Numbered from the stretch's first letter, positions 1-9,926 are shown. The stretch is 64,000 nucleotides of DNA from Actinotalea endophytica (GCF_025717005.1 NZ_JAOVZU010000001.1:186001-250000), one strand, 5' to 3'. Notes: generated by a model from the letters alone, not told the origin. Numbers and translations are program-made.

Positions 1-1919
1 GGCACGCGATCGTCACCCGGCTGTCGTCGGTGGAGACCCTCGGGTCGGCGTCGGTGGTCTGCACCGACAAGACCGGCACGCTCACCTCGGCGGCGATGAC
101 GGTGCGGCGGGTGGTGACCGCGTCGGGTGCGGTCGAGGTCGACGGCGACGGCTTCGACCCGGCCGGTGCGGTGCGCGACGGCGGCGCCCCGCTCGACCCG
201 GCGTCCGCGCTGGGCCGGGAGGTCGCGCTCACGCTCGGCGGCGGTGCACTCGCATCGGACGGGTCCGTGCGGCGGGAGGACGGTCGGTGGACCGCGGTCG
301 GCGACCCGACCGAGGCGGCACTCGTGGTCGCGGCGCGGAAGGCGGCCGGCGCCGACGGTCCCGCCGCGTGGCTGCGGCAGGCCGAGGCGCCGTTCACCTC
401 GACCCGCAAGCGGATGAGCGTGCTCGCGCTCGACCCGGCCACCGGGCGTCGGGTCCTGGTGGTCAAGGGTGCGCCGGACGTGCTCCTGGAGCGCTGCACC
501 GCGGTGACGGTGGGCAGCGGGTCCGCTCGGCTCGCCGAACACCTCGACCGGGTCCGGGACGAGCTGGCAGCGATGGCCGACGACGCGCTGCGCACGCTCG
601 CGGTCGCGATCCGGGTGGTCGACGCACCGAACCGGACCGCGCTGGACCAGACGGCAGACGGCCCGGAGCCGCCGACCGGATCGAGCCCGCCGCCGCCCGC
701 CGCGCTCGATCCCGACACGGTGGCCGCGCTCGAGGAGGACCTCACCCTTGTCGGCATCGTCGGGATGATGGACCCTCCGCGCCCGCAGGCAGCAGCGGCG
801 GTCGCCGAGGCGCACCGCGCCGGGATCCGGGTCGCGATGATCACCGGCGACCACCCCCGCACCGCTCGCCGGGTGGCCGACGACGTCGGGATCGGCGGCT
901 CCGGTGTGCTCACCGGCGCGGACCTGGACCGCCTCGACGACGCCGACCTGCCGGGCGCCCTGGACGCCGCCCGGGTGGTCGCCCGGGTCAGCCCCGAGCA
1001 CAAGCTGCGGATCGTCGAGGCGCTGCAGGCCCGGCACGACGTGGTCGCGATGACCGGTGACGGCGTGAACGACGCCCCTGCGCTGCGCGCCGCGGACATC
1101 GGGGTCGCGATGGGGATCACCGGCACCGAGGTGAGCCGCCGCGCGGCGGACATGGTGCTCGCCGACGACGACGTCGCGACGATCGTCGCTGCGGTCTCCG
1201 AGGGCCGGGTGATCGTCACGAACATCCGGGCGTTCCTGCGCTACCTGCTCTCGTCGAACATCGGCGAGGTGCTCACCGTGCTGGTCGGAGTCCTCGCGGC
1301 GGGGCTGCTCGGCCTGACCGGGCACGGCGAGAACGTGGTCGTGCCGCTCCTGGCGACCCAGATCCTGTGGGTGAACCTGCTCACCGACAGTGCCCCGGCC
1401 CTCGCGCTCGGCGTGGACCGGCCCGTCGAGGACCTGATGGGCCGGCCGCCGCGTCGACCCGACCAGCGGATCATCGACGCCGCCATGTGGCGCGGGGTGC
1501 TGCTGGTCGGCGCGGTGATGGCCGGGGTGACGCTCGCGGCCCTCGACCTGTACCTGCCCGGCGGGCTGGTCGAGGCGCCCGGAGCCGGGGACCTCGCCAC
1601 GGCGCGCACCGCGGCGTTCACGGTGCTCGTGCTCGCGCAGCTGGTCAACGCGCTCGCGGCCCGCTCGGAGTCGGTCACTGCGTTGCACGGGCTGACCACC
1701 AACGGGTGGTTGTGGGGCGCGATCGCGCTGTCCGCAGCGCTGCAGGTCGCGGTGGTGCACGTGCCGGTGCTCCAGCGCGCGTTCGGCACCGCCCCGCTGA
1801 CGGCCGGTCAGTGGCTGGTGTGCGTCGCGCTCGCGAGCGTCGTGCTGGTCGCCACCGAGCTGCGCAAGGGCATGCTCGCCGCCGGAAGCCTGGCCAAGAG
1901 ACGAGCGCCGACGGCATGA
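1..1919 (+). CDS. P2A-type cation-transporting ATPase, N-terminus outside window
   Basis: Partial gene: the frame is already open at base 3 (residues H-A-I-V-T-R-L-S-S-V-E), so a GTG at 30 is internal, not the start. Visible are the phosphorylation motif DKTGTLT, the nucleotide-binding domain with KGAPDVLLERC, the hinge motif MTGDGVNDAPAL, and the C-terminal membrane helices. M5 reads SSNIGEVLTV and M6 reads WVNLLTDSAPALALG, which keep the N/E and N/T/D residues that bind Ca2+ in SERCA-like P2A pumps. The actuator domain and helices M1-M4 lie upstream of the window. It is an inner-membrane ATP-driven pump; calcium is the likeliest ion by family, but this is inference. A second P-type ATPase begins 44 bp after its stop on the same strand, so the two may be co-transcribed. 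Confidence 0.9.
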   Translation, partial: HAIVTRLSSVETLGSASVVCTDKTGTLTSAAMTVRRVVTASGAVEVDGDGFDPAGAVRDGGAPLDPASALGREVALTLGGGALASDGSVRREDGRWTAVGDPTEAALVVAARKAAGADGPAAWLRQAEAPFTSTRKRMSVLALDPATGRRVLVVKGAPDVLLERCTAVTVGSGSARLAEHLDRVRDELAAMADDALRTLAVAIRVVDAPNRTALDQTADGPEPPTGSSPPPPAALDPDTVAALEEDLTLVGIVGMMDPPRPQAAAAVAEAHRAGIRVAMITGDHPRTARRVADDVGIGGSGVLTGADLDRLDDADLPGALDAARVVARVSPEHKLRIVEALQARHDVVAMTGDGVNDAPALRAADIGVAMGITGTEVSRRAADMVLADDDVATIVAAVSEGRVIVTNIRAFLRYLLSSNIGEVLTVLVGVLAAGLLGLTGHGENVVVPLLATQILWVNLLTDSAPALALGVDRPVEDLMGRPPRRPDQRIIDAAMWRGVLLVGAVMAGVTLAALDLYLPGGLVEAPGAGDLATARTAAFTVLVLAQLVNALAARSESVTALHGLTTNGWLWGAIALSAALQVAVVHVPVLQRAFGTAPLTAGQWLVCVALASVVLVATELRKGMLAAGSLAKRRAPTA

Positions 1920-1963
1920 TCGTTGCGGGGGTCGAACGACCTCCGCGATCCCAGGAGCACGCG

Positions 1964-4744
1964 ATGACCCAGAGTCCCGCACCTGTCGAGAAGCCGCAGC
2001 CGATGGCCGGCGAGCCCTACCTCCTCGAAGCGGACGAGGTGATCGCCCAGCTCGCGTCGGACGCCGACCAGGGCCTGACGTCGGCGGAGGCCGCGGCCCG
2101 GCTCGCCTCCTACGGCCCGAACACCATCGCCGCGGAGCCGCCGCCGTCGGTCTGGATGGTCGTGCTCGGCCAGCTCCGCGACCCGATGCAGCTCATGCTC
2201 GCCGCGGTCGCGATCGTCAGCTTCCTCATCGCACAGACCTCGACCGGTGTGCTCGTGGCGCTGCTCGTGGTGCTGAACGTCATCCTCGGGACCCGCCAGG
2301 AGCTCGCGGCGCGGGCCAGCGTCGACGCGCTCGCGACCATGCAGGTGCCGCAGACCAGGGTCCGGCGGGACGGCACGGTGCTCCAGATCCCCGCGGTCGA
2401 CGTGGTCCCGGGTGACGTGGTGCTGGTCGAGGCGGGCGACCTGGTGCCGGCGGACGGCCGGCTGGTCCGGGCGGCGTCGCTGGAGACCCAGGAGGCGGCC
2501 CTGACCGGGGAGAGCGCCCCGATCGCGAAGGACCCGGCCGTCCTCGCCGGTGAGGTGACCCTCGGCGACCGCGCCAACATGCTGTTCCAGAACACCTCGG
2601 TGACCCGCGGCACCGGCACGATCGCCGTGACCGCGACCGGGATGGGCACCCAGATGGGCGAGATCGCCTCGATGCTCTCCTCGGTGACCCGCACCAAGTC
2701 GCCGTTGCAGCGCGAGCTGGACTCGCTGACCCGGCTGCTCGGCACGATCGCGTGGGGCGCGGTCGCCGTGATCGTGGTGCTCGGGCTGATGCGGGGCATG
2801 GACGGCGCCGACGTCCTGCTGCTCGGCATCGCGATGGCGATCTCCGCGATCCCGACCGGTCTGCCGACGTTCGTCACCGGGATGCTCTCCTACGGCGCCC
2901 GGCAGCTCGCCGACGCGAAGGCCGTGGTGAAGAACCTCACCGACGTCGAGACGCTCGGCGCGACCAGTGCGATCAACACCGACAAGACCGGCACGCTGAC
3001 CATGAACGAGATGATGGTCTCGACGCTGTTCGCGGCCGATCACTGGTACACGGTCGACGGCGAGGGCTACAAGATGACCGGCGCGATCCGGTCGGTCGCG
3101 GGCGTCGAGGTGCCGGACCTCACGCGTCTCGCGCTGGGCCTCGTGCTCGCGTCGGACGCGACGGTCGACCGCGACCTCACCGTGGTGGGCGACCCGACCG
3201 AGGCCGCACTCGTGGTCCTCGCGGGCAAGCTCGGGGTCGACGCCGAGGAGACCCGCCGCGCCTACCCGCGCCTGGCCGAGGTCCCGTTCGACTCCGAGTA
3301 CAAGTTCATGGCCACCTTCCACGAGGCCGAGGTCGACGGCACCACCCGGACCATCGAGCTCGTCAAGGGTGCGCCGGACGTGGTGCTCGCGCGGTGCGCG
3401 CAGACCGGCGGCCCGCTGCGGGGGTCCGAGGGGTTGTCGCCCGAGTCCCGGGCCGCGATCGAGGAGGCCAACGCCCGGATGGGCGAGAAGGGCCTGCGGG
3501 TGCTGGCCTTCGCGGCGCGCGTGCTCGACGACGCCGACCTGACCACCATGCGCTCCGACCCGATGGCACTGACCCAGGACCTGTCCTTCGTGGCGATGGT
3601 GGGCATCATCGACCCGCTTCGCCCCGAGGCGAAGGGCGCCGTGCGCACGGCGCTCCGGGCCGGCATCGACGTCCGGATGATCACCGGGGACCATGCGGTC
3701 ACCGCGAAGGCGATCGGCGAGGACCTGGGCCTCGGGCCGGGCGCGATCTCCGGCGCCGAGCTCCAGGGGATGTCCGACGCGCGCCTCGAGCAGCGCCTGC
3801 CCGACCTGCACGTGTTCGGTCGGGTCACCCCGGAGGACAAGCTGCGCCTCGCGCAGGTGATGCAGCGCAGCGGCCTGGTGGTCGCGATGACCGGCGACGC
3901 GGTCAACGACGCGGCGGCGCTCAAGCAGGCCGACATCGGCGTCGCGATGGGCAGCGGTAGCGAGGTGTCCAAGCAGGCCGCGCGGATGATCCTGACCGAC
4001 GACAACTTCGGCACGCTCGTGCACGCGGTCGAGCTCGGCCGGTCGATCTACGACAAGATCGTCGCCTACATCCGCTACCAGATGAGCCAGCTGCTCTCGC
4101 TCGTCCTGCTGTTCCTCACGGCGAGCATCTTCGCGATCAACGACGGCGTCGCGATGACGCCGATCATGGTGCTGTTCCTGAACTTCTTCGTCTCGGTGTT
4201 CCCGGTGATCGCGATCATGACGGCCGCGGGTGACCCGGACGTGATGCGGCGGCCACCGCGTGACGCGTCGGTCCCGCTCGCGAACCCCGGTGCGGTGGCG
4301 CGCTGGGTGCTGTACGGCGGGGTGCTCTTCCTCGCGGGCCTGGTGCCGTTGGTCTGGGGCCCGGACGAGCCGAGCCCGGACCACGCGAGCGCGTCGATGA
4401 CCATGACCTTCGTGGTCATCGGTCTCGGCACGGTGCTCAGCGGTCTGGTGATGCGCCGTGAGCCGGGCAGCGGCCTGGTGCCGCCGATCATGCAGGCGGC
4501 GAAGGTCCTGGCGATCCCGGCCGTGCTGATCGTGCTGTCCACCGAGCTCGGCTTCCTGCAGCGCTGGCTCACGACCCAGTCGCTGACCGGCTCGGAGTGG
4601 CTGGCCTGCCTGGGGCTGACGCTGGTCGTGGGTGCGGTCGTGGAGATCGACAAGTGGGTCCGGCGCCGTCGCATCCCGGCGACGCGGGCCGAGGAGGTCG
4701 AGGTGGCGGTCAGCCCCGCGCGCGGGCGGACCCACGAGGCGTAG
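1964..4744 (+). CDS. Divergent P-type ATPase of unknown ion specificity
   Basis: A 926-residue P-type ATPase. ATG at 1964 is chosen because AGGAG lies at 1953-1957. The N-terminal cation-ATPase domain is followed by the actuator motif TGES near residue 181, DKTGTLT with phospho-acceptor Asp340, KGAPDVVLARC, and 8-10 membrane helices. The canonical transport residues are replaced: M4 has PTGLP (297-301) rather than PEGLP, M5 has MSQLLSLVLL instead of N-x-x-E, and M6 has LNFFVSVFP instead of N-x-x-T-D. The P-domain hinge is GDAVNDAA (644-651) instead of GDGVNDAP. ATPase machinery is otherwise intact, so I call it a functional pump with unknown substrate rather than a pseudogene. It follows the other ATPase closely and they may form a pair. 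Confidence 0.88.
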   Translation: MTQSPAPVEKPQPMAGEPYLLEADEVIAQLASDADQGLTSAEAAARLASYGPNTIAAEPPPSVWMVVLGQLRDPMQLMLAAVAIVSFLIAQTSTGVLVALLVVLNVILGTRQELAARASVDALATMQVPQTRVRRDGTVLQIPAVDVVPGDVVLVEAGDLVPADGRLVRAASLETQEAALTGESAPIAKDPAVLAGEVTLGDRANMLFQNTSVTRGTGTIAVTATGMGTQMGEIASMLSSVTRTKSPLQRELDSLTRLLGTIAWGAVAVIVVLGLMRGMDGADVLLLGIAMAISAIPTGLPTFVTGMLSYGARQLADAKAVVKNLTDVETLGATSAINTDKTGTLTMNEMMVSTLFAADHWYTVDGEGYKMTGAIRSVAGVEVPDLTRLALGLVLASDATVDRDLTVVGDPTEAALVVLAGKLGVDAEETRRAYPRLAEVPFDSEYKFMATFHEAEVDGTTRTIELVKGAPDVVLARCAQTGGPLRGSEGLSPESRAAIEEANARMGEKGLRVLAFAARVLDDADLTTMRSDPMALTQDLSFVAMVGIIDPLRPEAKGAVRTALRAGIDVRMITGDHAVTAKAIGEDLGLGPGAISGAELQGMSDARLEQRLPDLHVFGRVTPEDKLRLAQVMQRSGLVVAMTGDAVNDAAALKQADIGVAMGSGSEVSKQAARMILTDDNFGTLVHAVELGRSIYDKIVAYIRYQMSQLLSLVLLFLTASIFAINDGVAMTPIMVLFLNFFVSVFPVIAIMTAAGDPDVMRRPPRDASVPLANPGAVARWVLYGGVLFLAGLVPLVWGPDEPSPDHASASMTMTFVVIGLGTVLSGLVMRREPGSGLVPPIMQAAKVLAIPAVLIVLSTELGFLQRWLTTQSLTGSEWLACLGLTLVVGAVVEIDKWVRRRRIPATRAEEVEVAVSPARGRTHEA

Positions 4745-4749
4745 TGCGG

Positions 4750-4785
4750 GCTCGGCCGACCCGGGTCCGCCGGATCGGCCGGAGC
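4750..4785. terminator. Possible bidirectional terminator between convergent genes
   Basis: An imperfect hairpin lies between two converging stops. Left arm GCTCGGCCGA (4750-4759) pairs with TCGGCCGGAGC (4775-4785) with a single bulged base. There is no clear U tract, which is common in high-GC actinobacteria. Confidence 0.4.
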
Positions 4786-4795
4786 CCCGGCGACG

Positions 4796-5071
4796 TCAGG
4801 CCGCGGCCTGCTCCGCGAACAGCGGGCGCAGCGCGGCGATGACGTCCAGCCGGTCGACGTCCTTCATGGTCGCGACCAGCGCGATGCAGGCGTGCGCGAG
4901 CGTCATGGCACCGAAGGCGACCGGTGAGACGCGGTCGTCGTGCTCGCTGACGAGGTCGTTGAGCCGGGCCAGTGCGAGCGGCACCGCCTGCACGGACGCT
5001 GCCTGATCGTCCGGGTCGAGCGCGACGAGGGCGTCCAGGAGCACGTTCGCGACTGCCTGCTGCTCGGTCAT
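4796..5071 (-). CDS. Small hypothetical helical protein
   Basis: Encodes 91 residues from an ATG at 5071. I do not recognise the family. The sequence is predominantly helical, acidic and rich in Ala, Val and Asp, with no signal peptide, no transmembrane segment and no Cys pair (one Cys, in AHACIALVA). Codon use matches the neighbours (third positions almost all G/C), which argues that it is a real gene. It converges on the ATPase gene and is separated from the inositol phosphate synthase gene by about 250 bp, so it is probably monocistronic. The role cannot be inferred from context. Confidence 0.6.
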   Translation of the reverse strand: MTEQQAVANVLLDALVALDPDDQAASVQAVPLALARLNDLVSEHDDRVSPVAFGAMTLAHACIALVATMKDVDRLDVIAALRPLFAEQAAA

Positions 5072-5257
5072 CCTTCGACGATAGGGGGCGATCCGGGCAT
5101 GTCGGACACCTCGGCGCCCGGTTCACGCGATCGGGCGACGACGGCCCAGGCGTTCGCCGTCCGCGCCCGCCCGGCTCCGGAGCGAGGCCCGCGCGGGTAG
5201 GCGCGAGGCCCGACGGCCTCGGCGGCTACGCGCTCTGGCACTCACGGTCTGACAGAA

Positions 5258-5297
5258 CGACGAGGGCCGGGTCCGCAGGGGAACCCGGCCCTCGTCG
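5258..5297 (-). terminator. Strong hairpin terminator downstream of ino1
   Basis: Perfect 15-bp arms (5258-5272 and 5283-5297, built on GAGGGCCGGGT) enclose a 10-nt loop, 25 bp past the ino1 stop. On the minus strand it is followed by TTCTGT, a weak U-rich tail. The remainder of 5072-5257 holds only a smaller hairpin at 5204-5221 (CGAGGCC-CGAC-GGCCTCG). Confidence 0.75.
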
Positions 5298-5321
5298 CTC
5301 GTCACGCGTGTTGCGCGGACC

Positions 5322-6392
5322 TCACTCGCCGGCGATGAACGCCTCGAGCGCGGCGCGCCCGGCGCGGTCCTCCATCTGGACCGGCGGGGACTTCATGAAG
5401 TACGCCGCGGCCGGGACGACCGGGCCGCCGATGCCGCGGTCCTTGGCGATCTTCGCCGCGCGCAGCGCGTCGATGATGACGCCGGCCGAGTTCGGCGAGT
5501 CCCACACCTCGAGCTTGTACTCCAGGTTCAGCGGCACGTCGCCGAACGCGCGACCCTCCATGCGGACGTAGGCCCACTTGCGGTCGTCCAGCCACGGGAT
5601 CCAGTCCGACGGGCCGACGTGCACGTTGCGCTCGCCCATGTCGTGGTCGATGTTCGACGTCACCGACTGCGTCTTCGAGATCTTCTTGGACACCAGGCGC
5701 TCGCGCTCGAGCATGTTCTTGAAGTCCATGTTGCCGCCGAAGTTCAGCTGGTACGTGCGGTCCAGCACGACCCCGCGGTCCTCGAACAGCCGGGCCAGCG
5801 TGCGGTGCGTGATGGTCGAGCCGACCTGGGACTTGATGTCGTCGCCGACGATCGGCACCCCGGCGTCCTCGAACTTCTTCGCCCACACCGGGTCCGACGC
5901 GATGAACACCGGGAGCGCGTTGACGAAGGCAACGCCGGCGTCGATGGCGCACTGTGCGTAGAACTTCGCGGCCGCCTCCGAGCCCACCGGCAGGTACTGC
6001 ACCAGGACGTCGACCTTCTTGTCCTTGAGCACCTGGACGATGTCGACCGGGTCGGCGTCGGACTCCTCGATGGTCTCCGAGTAGTACTTACCGAGACCGT
6101 CGTGGGTGTGGCCGCGCTGCACGGTGACGCCGGTCGGGGCGACGTCGGCGATCTTGATCGTGTTGTTCTCCGAGGCGTTGATCGCCTCGGACAGGTCGAA
6201 GCCGACCTTCTTGGCGTCCACGTCGAACGCTGCGACGAACTCGATGTCCCGCACGTGGTACGGGCCGAACTGCACGTGCATGAGGCCGGGCACGGTGCTG
6301 TCGGGATCGGCGTCCTTGTAGTACTGCACGCCCTGGATCAGGGACGACGCGCAGTTGCCGACTCCAACGACGGCAACGCGGATGGGGCTCAT
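5322..6392 (-). CDS. ino1: Inositol-3-phosphate synthase
   Basis: A 356-residue NAD-dependent cytosolic enzyme that isomerises glucose-6-phosphate to inositol-1-phosphate, the entry point to phosphatidylinositol and mycothiol in actinobacteria. Evidence: N-terminal Rossmann motif [13 protein letters not shown], the conserved NTIKIADV segment, the [16 protein letters not shown] block and [12 protein letters not shown], all characteristic of the short actinobacterial/archaeal type. The start ATG overlaps the stop of the upstream PadR gene by 4 nt (ATGA), indicating translational coupling, and the strong hairpin at 5258-5297 ends the unit. Regulation by the co-encoded PadR protein is likely. Confidence 0.95.
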   Translation of the reverse strand: MSPIRVAVVGVGNCASSLIQGVQYYKDADPDSTVPGLMHVQFGPYHVRDIEFVAAFDVDAKKVGFDLSEAINASENNTIKIADVAPTGVTVQRGHTHDGLGKYYSETIEESDADPVDIVQVLKDKKVDVLVQYLPVGSEAAAKFYAQCAIDAGVAFVNALPVFIASDPVWAKKFEDAGVPIVGDDIKSQVGSTITHRTLARLFEDRGVVLDRTYQLNFGGNMDFKNMLERERLVSKKISKTQSVTSNIDHDMGERNVHVGPSDWIPWLDDRKWAYVRMEGRAFGDVPLNLEYKLEVWDSPNSAGVIIDALRAAKIAKDRGIGGPVVPAAAYFMKSPPVQMEDRAGRAALEAFIAGE

Positions 6393-7021
6393 GGTTCCTC
6401 GCTTCCTCCGGCGGGCTCGGTGCCGCCGGGTCGGGACGACGTCCTGCGACGTCGCCGGTCTGCGCGACCTGCGTCGCGCTCGCGATCGATCAACCCGTCG
6501 AGCCATGCCACCTCGCGCTCGACCTGCTCCAGGCCGTGACGCTGCAGCTCGAGGGTGTACTCGTCGACGCGCTCGCGGGTGCGAGCGGCCGAGGTCCGCA
6601 GCTGGTCGAGTCGCTCGGCGAGCCGGGTGCGCCGGCCCTCGAGGATCCGCAGCCGCGTCTCGACGTCGGTCTGCGCGAAGAGCGCGAACCGCACGTCGAA
6701 GTTCTCGTCGTCCCAGGCCGCGGGCCCGGACGTGGTCAATGCCTCCGCCAGACGCTCCTTGCCGTCGGCGGTCAGCTCGTACACGTTCCGGGCGCGCTTG
6801 CCGGCCAGGGCGTGCGGCGGGGGCGCGTCCGAGCCGAGGCTGACGATCAGGCCGCCGTCGGACAGTGTGCGCAGCGCCGGGTAGAGCGACCCGTAGGACA
6901 GGGCGCGGAACGAGCCGAGCATGAGGTTGAGCCGCTTGCGCAGCTCGTAGCCGTGCATCGGGGTGTCGTGCAGGAGTCCGAGGATGGCGAGCTCGAGCAC
7001 GCCGGCACGGCTGCGGACCAT
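6389..7021 (-). CDS. PadR family transcriptional regulator
   Basis: A 210-residue regulator. ATG at 7021 is selected because it is preceded by GGGAGGAGGG; a longer reading from 7099 would start within the operator-like DNA. The N-terminal winged helix has the PadR hallmarks [21 protein letters not shown] and [18 protein letters not shown]. The C-terminal half is a long helical dimerisation region (roughly residues 110-180) ending in a basic, disordered tail. It sits directly ahead of ino1 with a 4-nt overlap, so it probably autoregulates its own operon and thereby inositol synthesis. The ligand is unknown. Confidence 0.9.
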   Translation of the reverse strand: MVRSRAGVLELAILGLLHDTPMHGYELRKRLNLMLGSFRALSYGSLYPALRTLSDGGLIVSLGSDAPPPHALAGKRARNVYELTADGKERLAEALTTSGPAAWDDENFDVRFALFAQTDVETRLRILEGRRTRLAERLDQLRTSAARTRERVDEYTLELQRHGLEQVEREVAWLDGLIDRERDAGRADRRRRRTSSRPGGTEPAGGSEEP

Positions 7022-7067
7022 CGACCCTCCTCCCGTGGCGCCTCGTCGCGCGACCTCGTCGCGGATA

Positions 7068-7106
7068 TATCGACTCGATACAAAACCGAACATACGCAAC
7101 GTATGT
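7068..7106. promoter_or_regulatory. Two palindromes, probable PadR operators
   Basis: The intergenic region 7022-7283 is the most AT-rich stretch nearby and carries two perfect dyads: TATCGA-C-TCGATA (7068-7080) and ACATACG-CAA-CGTATGT (7090-7106). The second resembles ATAC/GTAT half-sites used by PadR proteins. They sit 47-85 bp upstream of the PadR start, where promoter and operator should be. No promoter hexamers could be assigned with confidence. Confidence 0.6.
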
Positions 7107-7283
7107 CAGGTTGGTGCACCCGGGCAAGTCCGTCGCGCCAAGGCGCTAACGTGCACACGGCCTCCACATCAGGACCTGATCACCCGACCGGTACGCGCTC
7201 CGGCGGCTGCGTACCCTTGTCGCGCCGGAAGCAGGGCAGATCTGTGGGCCCGTTCCGATCCGGCCCCGAATCGAGAGGCGCCC

Positions 7284-9926
7284 GTGTCGACACCCCCGAC
7301 CTGGTCACCCACCGGCAGCGGTCAACCCCCGCGTCGCCGATCCGTGATGCCGGACCGTGCCGGCTCGTCCCCGTCGAGCGGCACCTCCAGCCGCTCGGCC
7401 GCCGGATCGGCGCCGACCCGGCGCAGCGCCGGCGGCGCGTCCGACAAGGCGGGCGCCAAGGGTGGCAAGGGCGGCAAGAACGGCCGCAAGCGCCTGATCG
7501 ACTACCCGCGGGCCGGCAAGCGCGGCGTGCGTCGCTGGCTCCCGTCGTGGCGCCTGGTGCTCGGCGCCTTCGCCACGTTCCTGGTCCTCGGCATCGGTGC
7601 CTTCGTGGCGCTCTACATCCTGACGCCGGTCCCGAGCGTGGCCGACTTCGCCGAGGCCCAGACCACCACGGTCTACTACGCCGACGGCCAGACCCCGATG
7701 GGCACCTTCGGGGTGCAGAACCGGGTGATCGTGCCGGCCGACGAGATCCCGCAGGTCATGAAGGACGCCGTCGTCGCCGGTGAGGACCGGTCGTTCTACC
7801 GCAACCCGGGGATCAACCCGATCGGCATCGCCCGTGCGCTCTACACGAACCTGCGCTACGGCGAGCACCAGGGCGGCTCGACCATCACGCAGCAGTACGC
7901 CGAGCGGTACTACTTCAACACCACGGTCGACACCTACACGGGCAAGCTCAAGGAGGCGATCCTGGCGATCAAGCTGGATCGCCAGCAGGACAAGGACGAG
8001 ATCCTGTCCAACTACCTCAACACGATCTACTTCGGCCGGGACTCCTACGGCATCGAGACCGCCGCACAGTCGTACTTCGGCGTCGGCGTCGCCGACCTCA
8101 CGCTGTCCCAGGCCGCGCTGCTCGCCGGCGTGATCCCCTCGCCGAACAACTTCGACCCGCGGGTCTCCTCGGAGCAGGCCGAGCGACGCTGGAACTACGT
8201 GCTCGACGGCATGGTCGAGACCGGCACGATCACCCAGGAGGAGCGGGACGCGCAGGTCTTCCCCGAGACCATCGAGTACTCCCGGTCGGACATCTACGCC
8301 GGTCCCCAGGGCTACCTGCTCTCGATGGTGCGTGACGAGATCACCTCGAAGGCCGGCATCACCGACGACCAGCTCGACCAGCGCGGGTACACCGTCGTCA
8401 CGACGATCGACCCGGCGCTGCAGCAGAAGATCCAGGACTCGATCGCGACCGTGCCGGAGGACCACGCGGACAACCTGCGGATCGGGGCGGTCACGCTCGA
8501 CCCGACCGACGGCGCGATCCTCGCGCTGTACGGCGGCCCGGACTACCTGACCCAGGCCCGCAACGCCGTGACCCAGGACCGCGCCCAGGCCGGCTCCACG
8601 TTCAAGCCGTTCGCCCTGACCGCCTACCTCGAGAACGGTGGCTCGCTGCAGTCGCGCTACGACGGGAACAACGGCTACCCGCTGCCGGGCTTCCCGAACG
8701 ACAAGGTGAGCAACTACGGCGGCGCGAACTACGGCACCATCACCGTGGCGACCGCCACCGCGAAGTCGGTCAACACCGTCTACGCGCAGATGAACGACGA
8801 GGTCGGCCCCGACAAGACGATGGATGCGGCGGTCCGGGCCGGCGTCCCGGAGAGCACCACCGGCCTGAACGCCGAGCTGTCCAACGTGCTCGGCGCCGCG
8901 TCTCCGCACCCGCTGGACATGGCCGTCGCCTACAACACCTTCAACGCGCAGGGCATGCGCTCGGACCCGTTCATCGTGCGCAGCGTGAGCTACCTCGACG
9001 GCCAGGTCGCCTACGAGGGCGCCACGACGCCGAAGCGCGAGTTCGCCGAGGACGTCATGGCCGACGTGGTCACCGCGCTGCAGGGCCCGCCGAACGCGGG
9101 CGGGACCGCGACCCAGACGGGGAAGATCGGCTGGCCGGTCGCCGGCAAGACCGGCACCTCGACCGACAACAAGTCGGCGTGGTTCGTCGGCTTCACCCGC
9201 CAGCTGACCACCGCGGTCGCGATGTACCAGGTCGGTCCGAACGGCGAGGAGGAGTCGATCACACCGTTCGGCGGGTACCGAGCGATCACGGGTGGTTCCG
9301 CACCGGCCGACCTCTGGGCGGCCTACATGAGCACGGCGATGGAGGGTCGCGAGGTCCTCGACTTCCCGCCCGCCGCGAACGTCGGGACGCCGAACACGCC
9401 GCCGCAGGTCGCGGTGCCCGACCTCACCGGGATGACCGAGGCCGATGCGCAGACCGCGCTCGGCCGGGTGGGCCTGACGCCGGCATTCACCCAGGTCAAC
9501 GACCCGACGGTGCCGGTCGGCCAGGTGGTCTCGAGCGACCCGCCGGCCGGGACCGAGGTGGACCAGGGCTCGACCGTGACGGTGGCGATCTCGCAGGGTC
9601 CGGGAACGGTCGAGGTGCCGGACGTCGTCGGTGACACCAAGGCCGATGCGACCGCCGCCCTCAAGGCCGCGGGCTTCGCGGTGACCGTGGTCGAGGACTC
9701 GGACGACACCGTCCCGGCCGGCTCGGTGATCTCGACGGACCCCGCCGGCGGGACGCAGGCCGAGGCAGGCGCCACGGTGACGATCACGGTCTCCACGGGT
9801 CCGGCGGTCGAGCCGAGCCCGAGCCCGACGGACACCGTGTCGCCCACCCCGACGCCGAGCCCGACCGCGACCGACGCGGCGCCCGGCAACTCGGGCAACG
9901 CCGGCGGAGGGGGCAGCGGAGGCTGA
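7284..9926 (+). CDS. ponA: Class A penicillin-binding protein with PASTA domains
   Basis: A bifunctional peptidoglycan synthase of 880 residues if started at GTG 7284, which has GAGAGG five bases upstream. Order of parts: basic, Gly/Ser-rich cytoplasmic tail (1-90), one membrane anchor (91-113), glycosyltransferase 51 domain with catalytic Glu167 in AGEDRSFY and the GGSTITQQ motif, then the transpeptidase with STFK (Ser438/Lys441), SVN (495-497) and KTGTS (622-626). Two PASTA domains follow (about 705-840, each beginning VPDLTG or VPDVVG), then a Pro/Ser/Thr-rich and Gly-rich tail. It polymerises and crosslinks the cell wall outside the membrane. Monocistronic by context; it precedes the ribosomal operon. 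Confidence 0.95.
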   Translation: MSTPPTWSPTGSGQPPRRRSVMPDRAGSSPSSGTSSRSAAGSAPTRRSAGGASDKAGAKGGKGGKNGRKRLIDYPRAGKRGVRRWLPSWRLVLGAFATFLVLGIGAFVALYILTPVPSVADFAEAQTTTVYYADGQTPMGTFGVQNRVIVPADEIPQVMKDAVVAGEDRSFYRNPGINPIGIARALYTNLRYGEHQGGSTITQQYAERYYFNTTVDTYTGKLKEAILAIKLDRQQDKDEILSNYLNTIYFGRDSYGIETAAQSYFGVGVADLTLSQAALLAGVIPSPNNFDPRVSSEQAERRWNYVLDGMVETGTITQEERDAQVFPETIEYSRSDIYAGPQGYLLSMVRDEITSKAGITDDQLDQRGYTVVTTIDPALQQKIQDSIATVPEDHADNLRIGAVTLDPTDGAILALYGGPDYLTQARNAVTQDRAQAGSTFKPFALTAYLENGGSLQSRYDGNNGYPLPGFPNDKVSNYGGANYGTITVATATAKSVNTVYAQMNDEVGPDKTMDAAVRAGVPESTTGLNAELSNVLGAASPHPLDMAVAYNTFNAQGMRSDPFIVRSVSYLDGQVAYEGATTPKREFAEDVMADVVTALQGPPNAGGTATQTGKIGWPVAGKTGTSTDNKSAWFVGFTRQLTTAVAMYQVGPNGEEESITPFGGYRAITGGSAPADLWAAYMSTAMEGREVLDFPPAANVGTPNTPPQVAVPDLTGMTEADAQTALGRVGLTPAFTQVNDPTVPVGQVVSSDPPAGTEVDQGSTVTVAISQGPGTVEVPDVVGDTKADATAALKAAGFAVTVVEDSDDTVPAGSVISTDPAGGTQAEAGATVTITVSTGPAVEPSPSPTDTVSPTPTPSPTATDAAPGNSGNAGGGGSGG

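Noticed and set aside
1808-4735. Very long minus-strand open frame opposite the second ATPase.
   Set aside because: Arg/His/Asp-rich low-information translation typical of antisense in GC-rich DNA; the plus strand holds an obvious ATPase.
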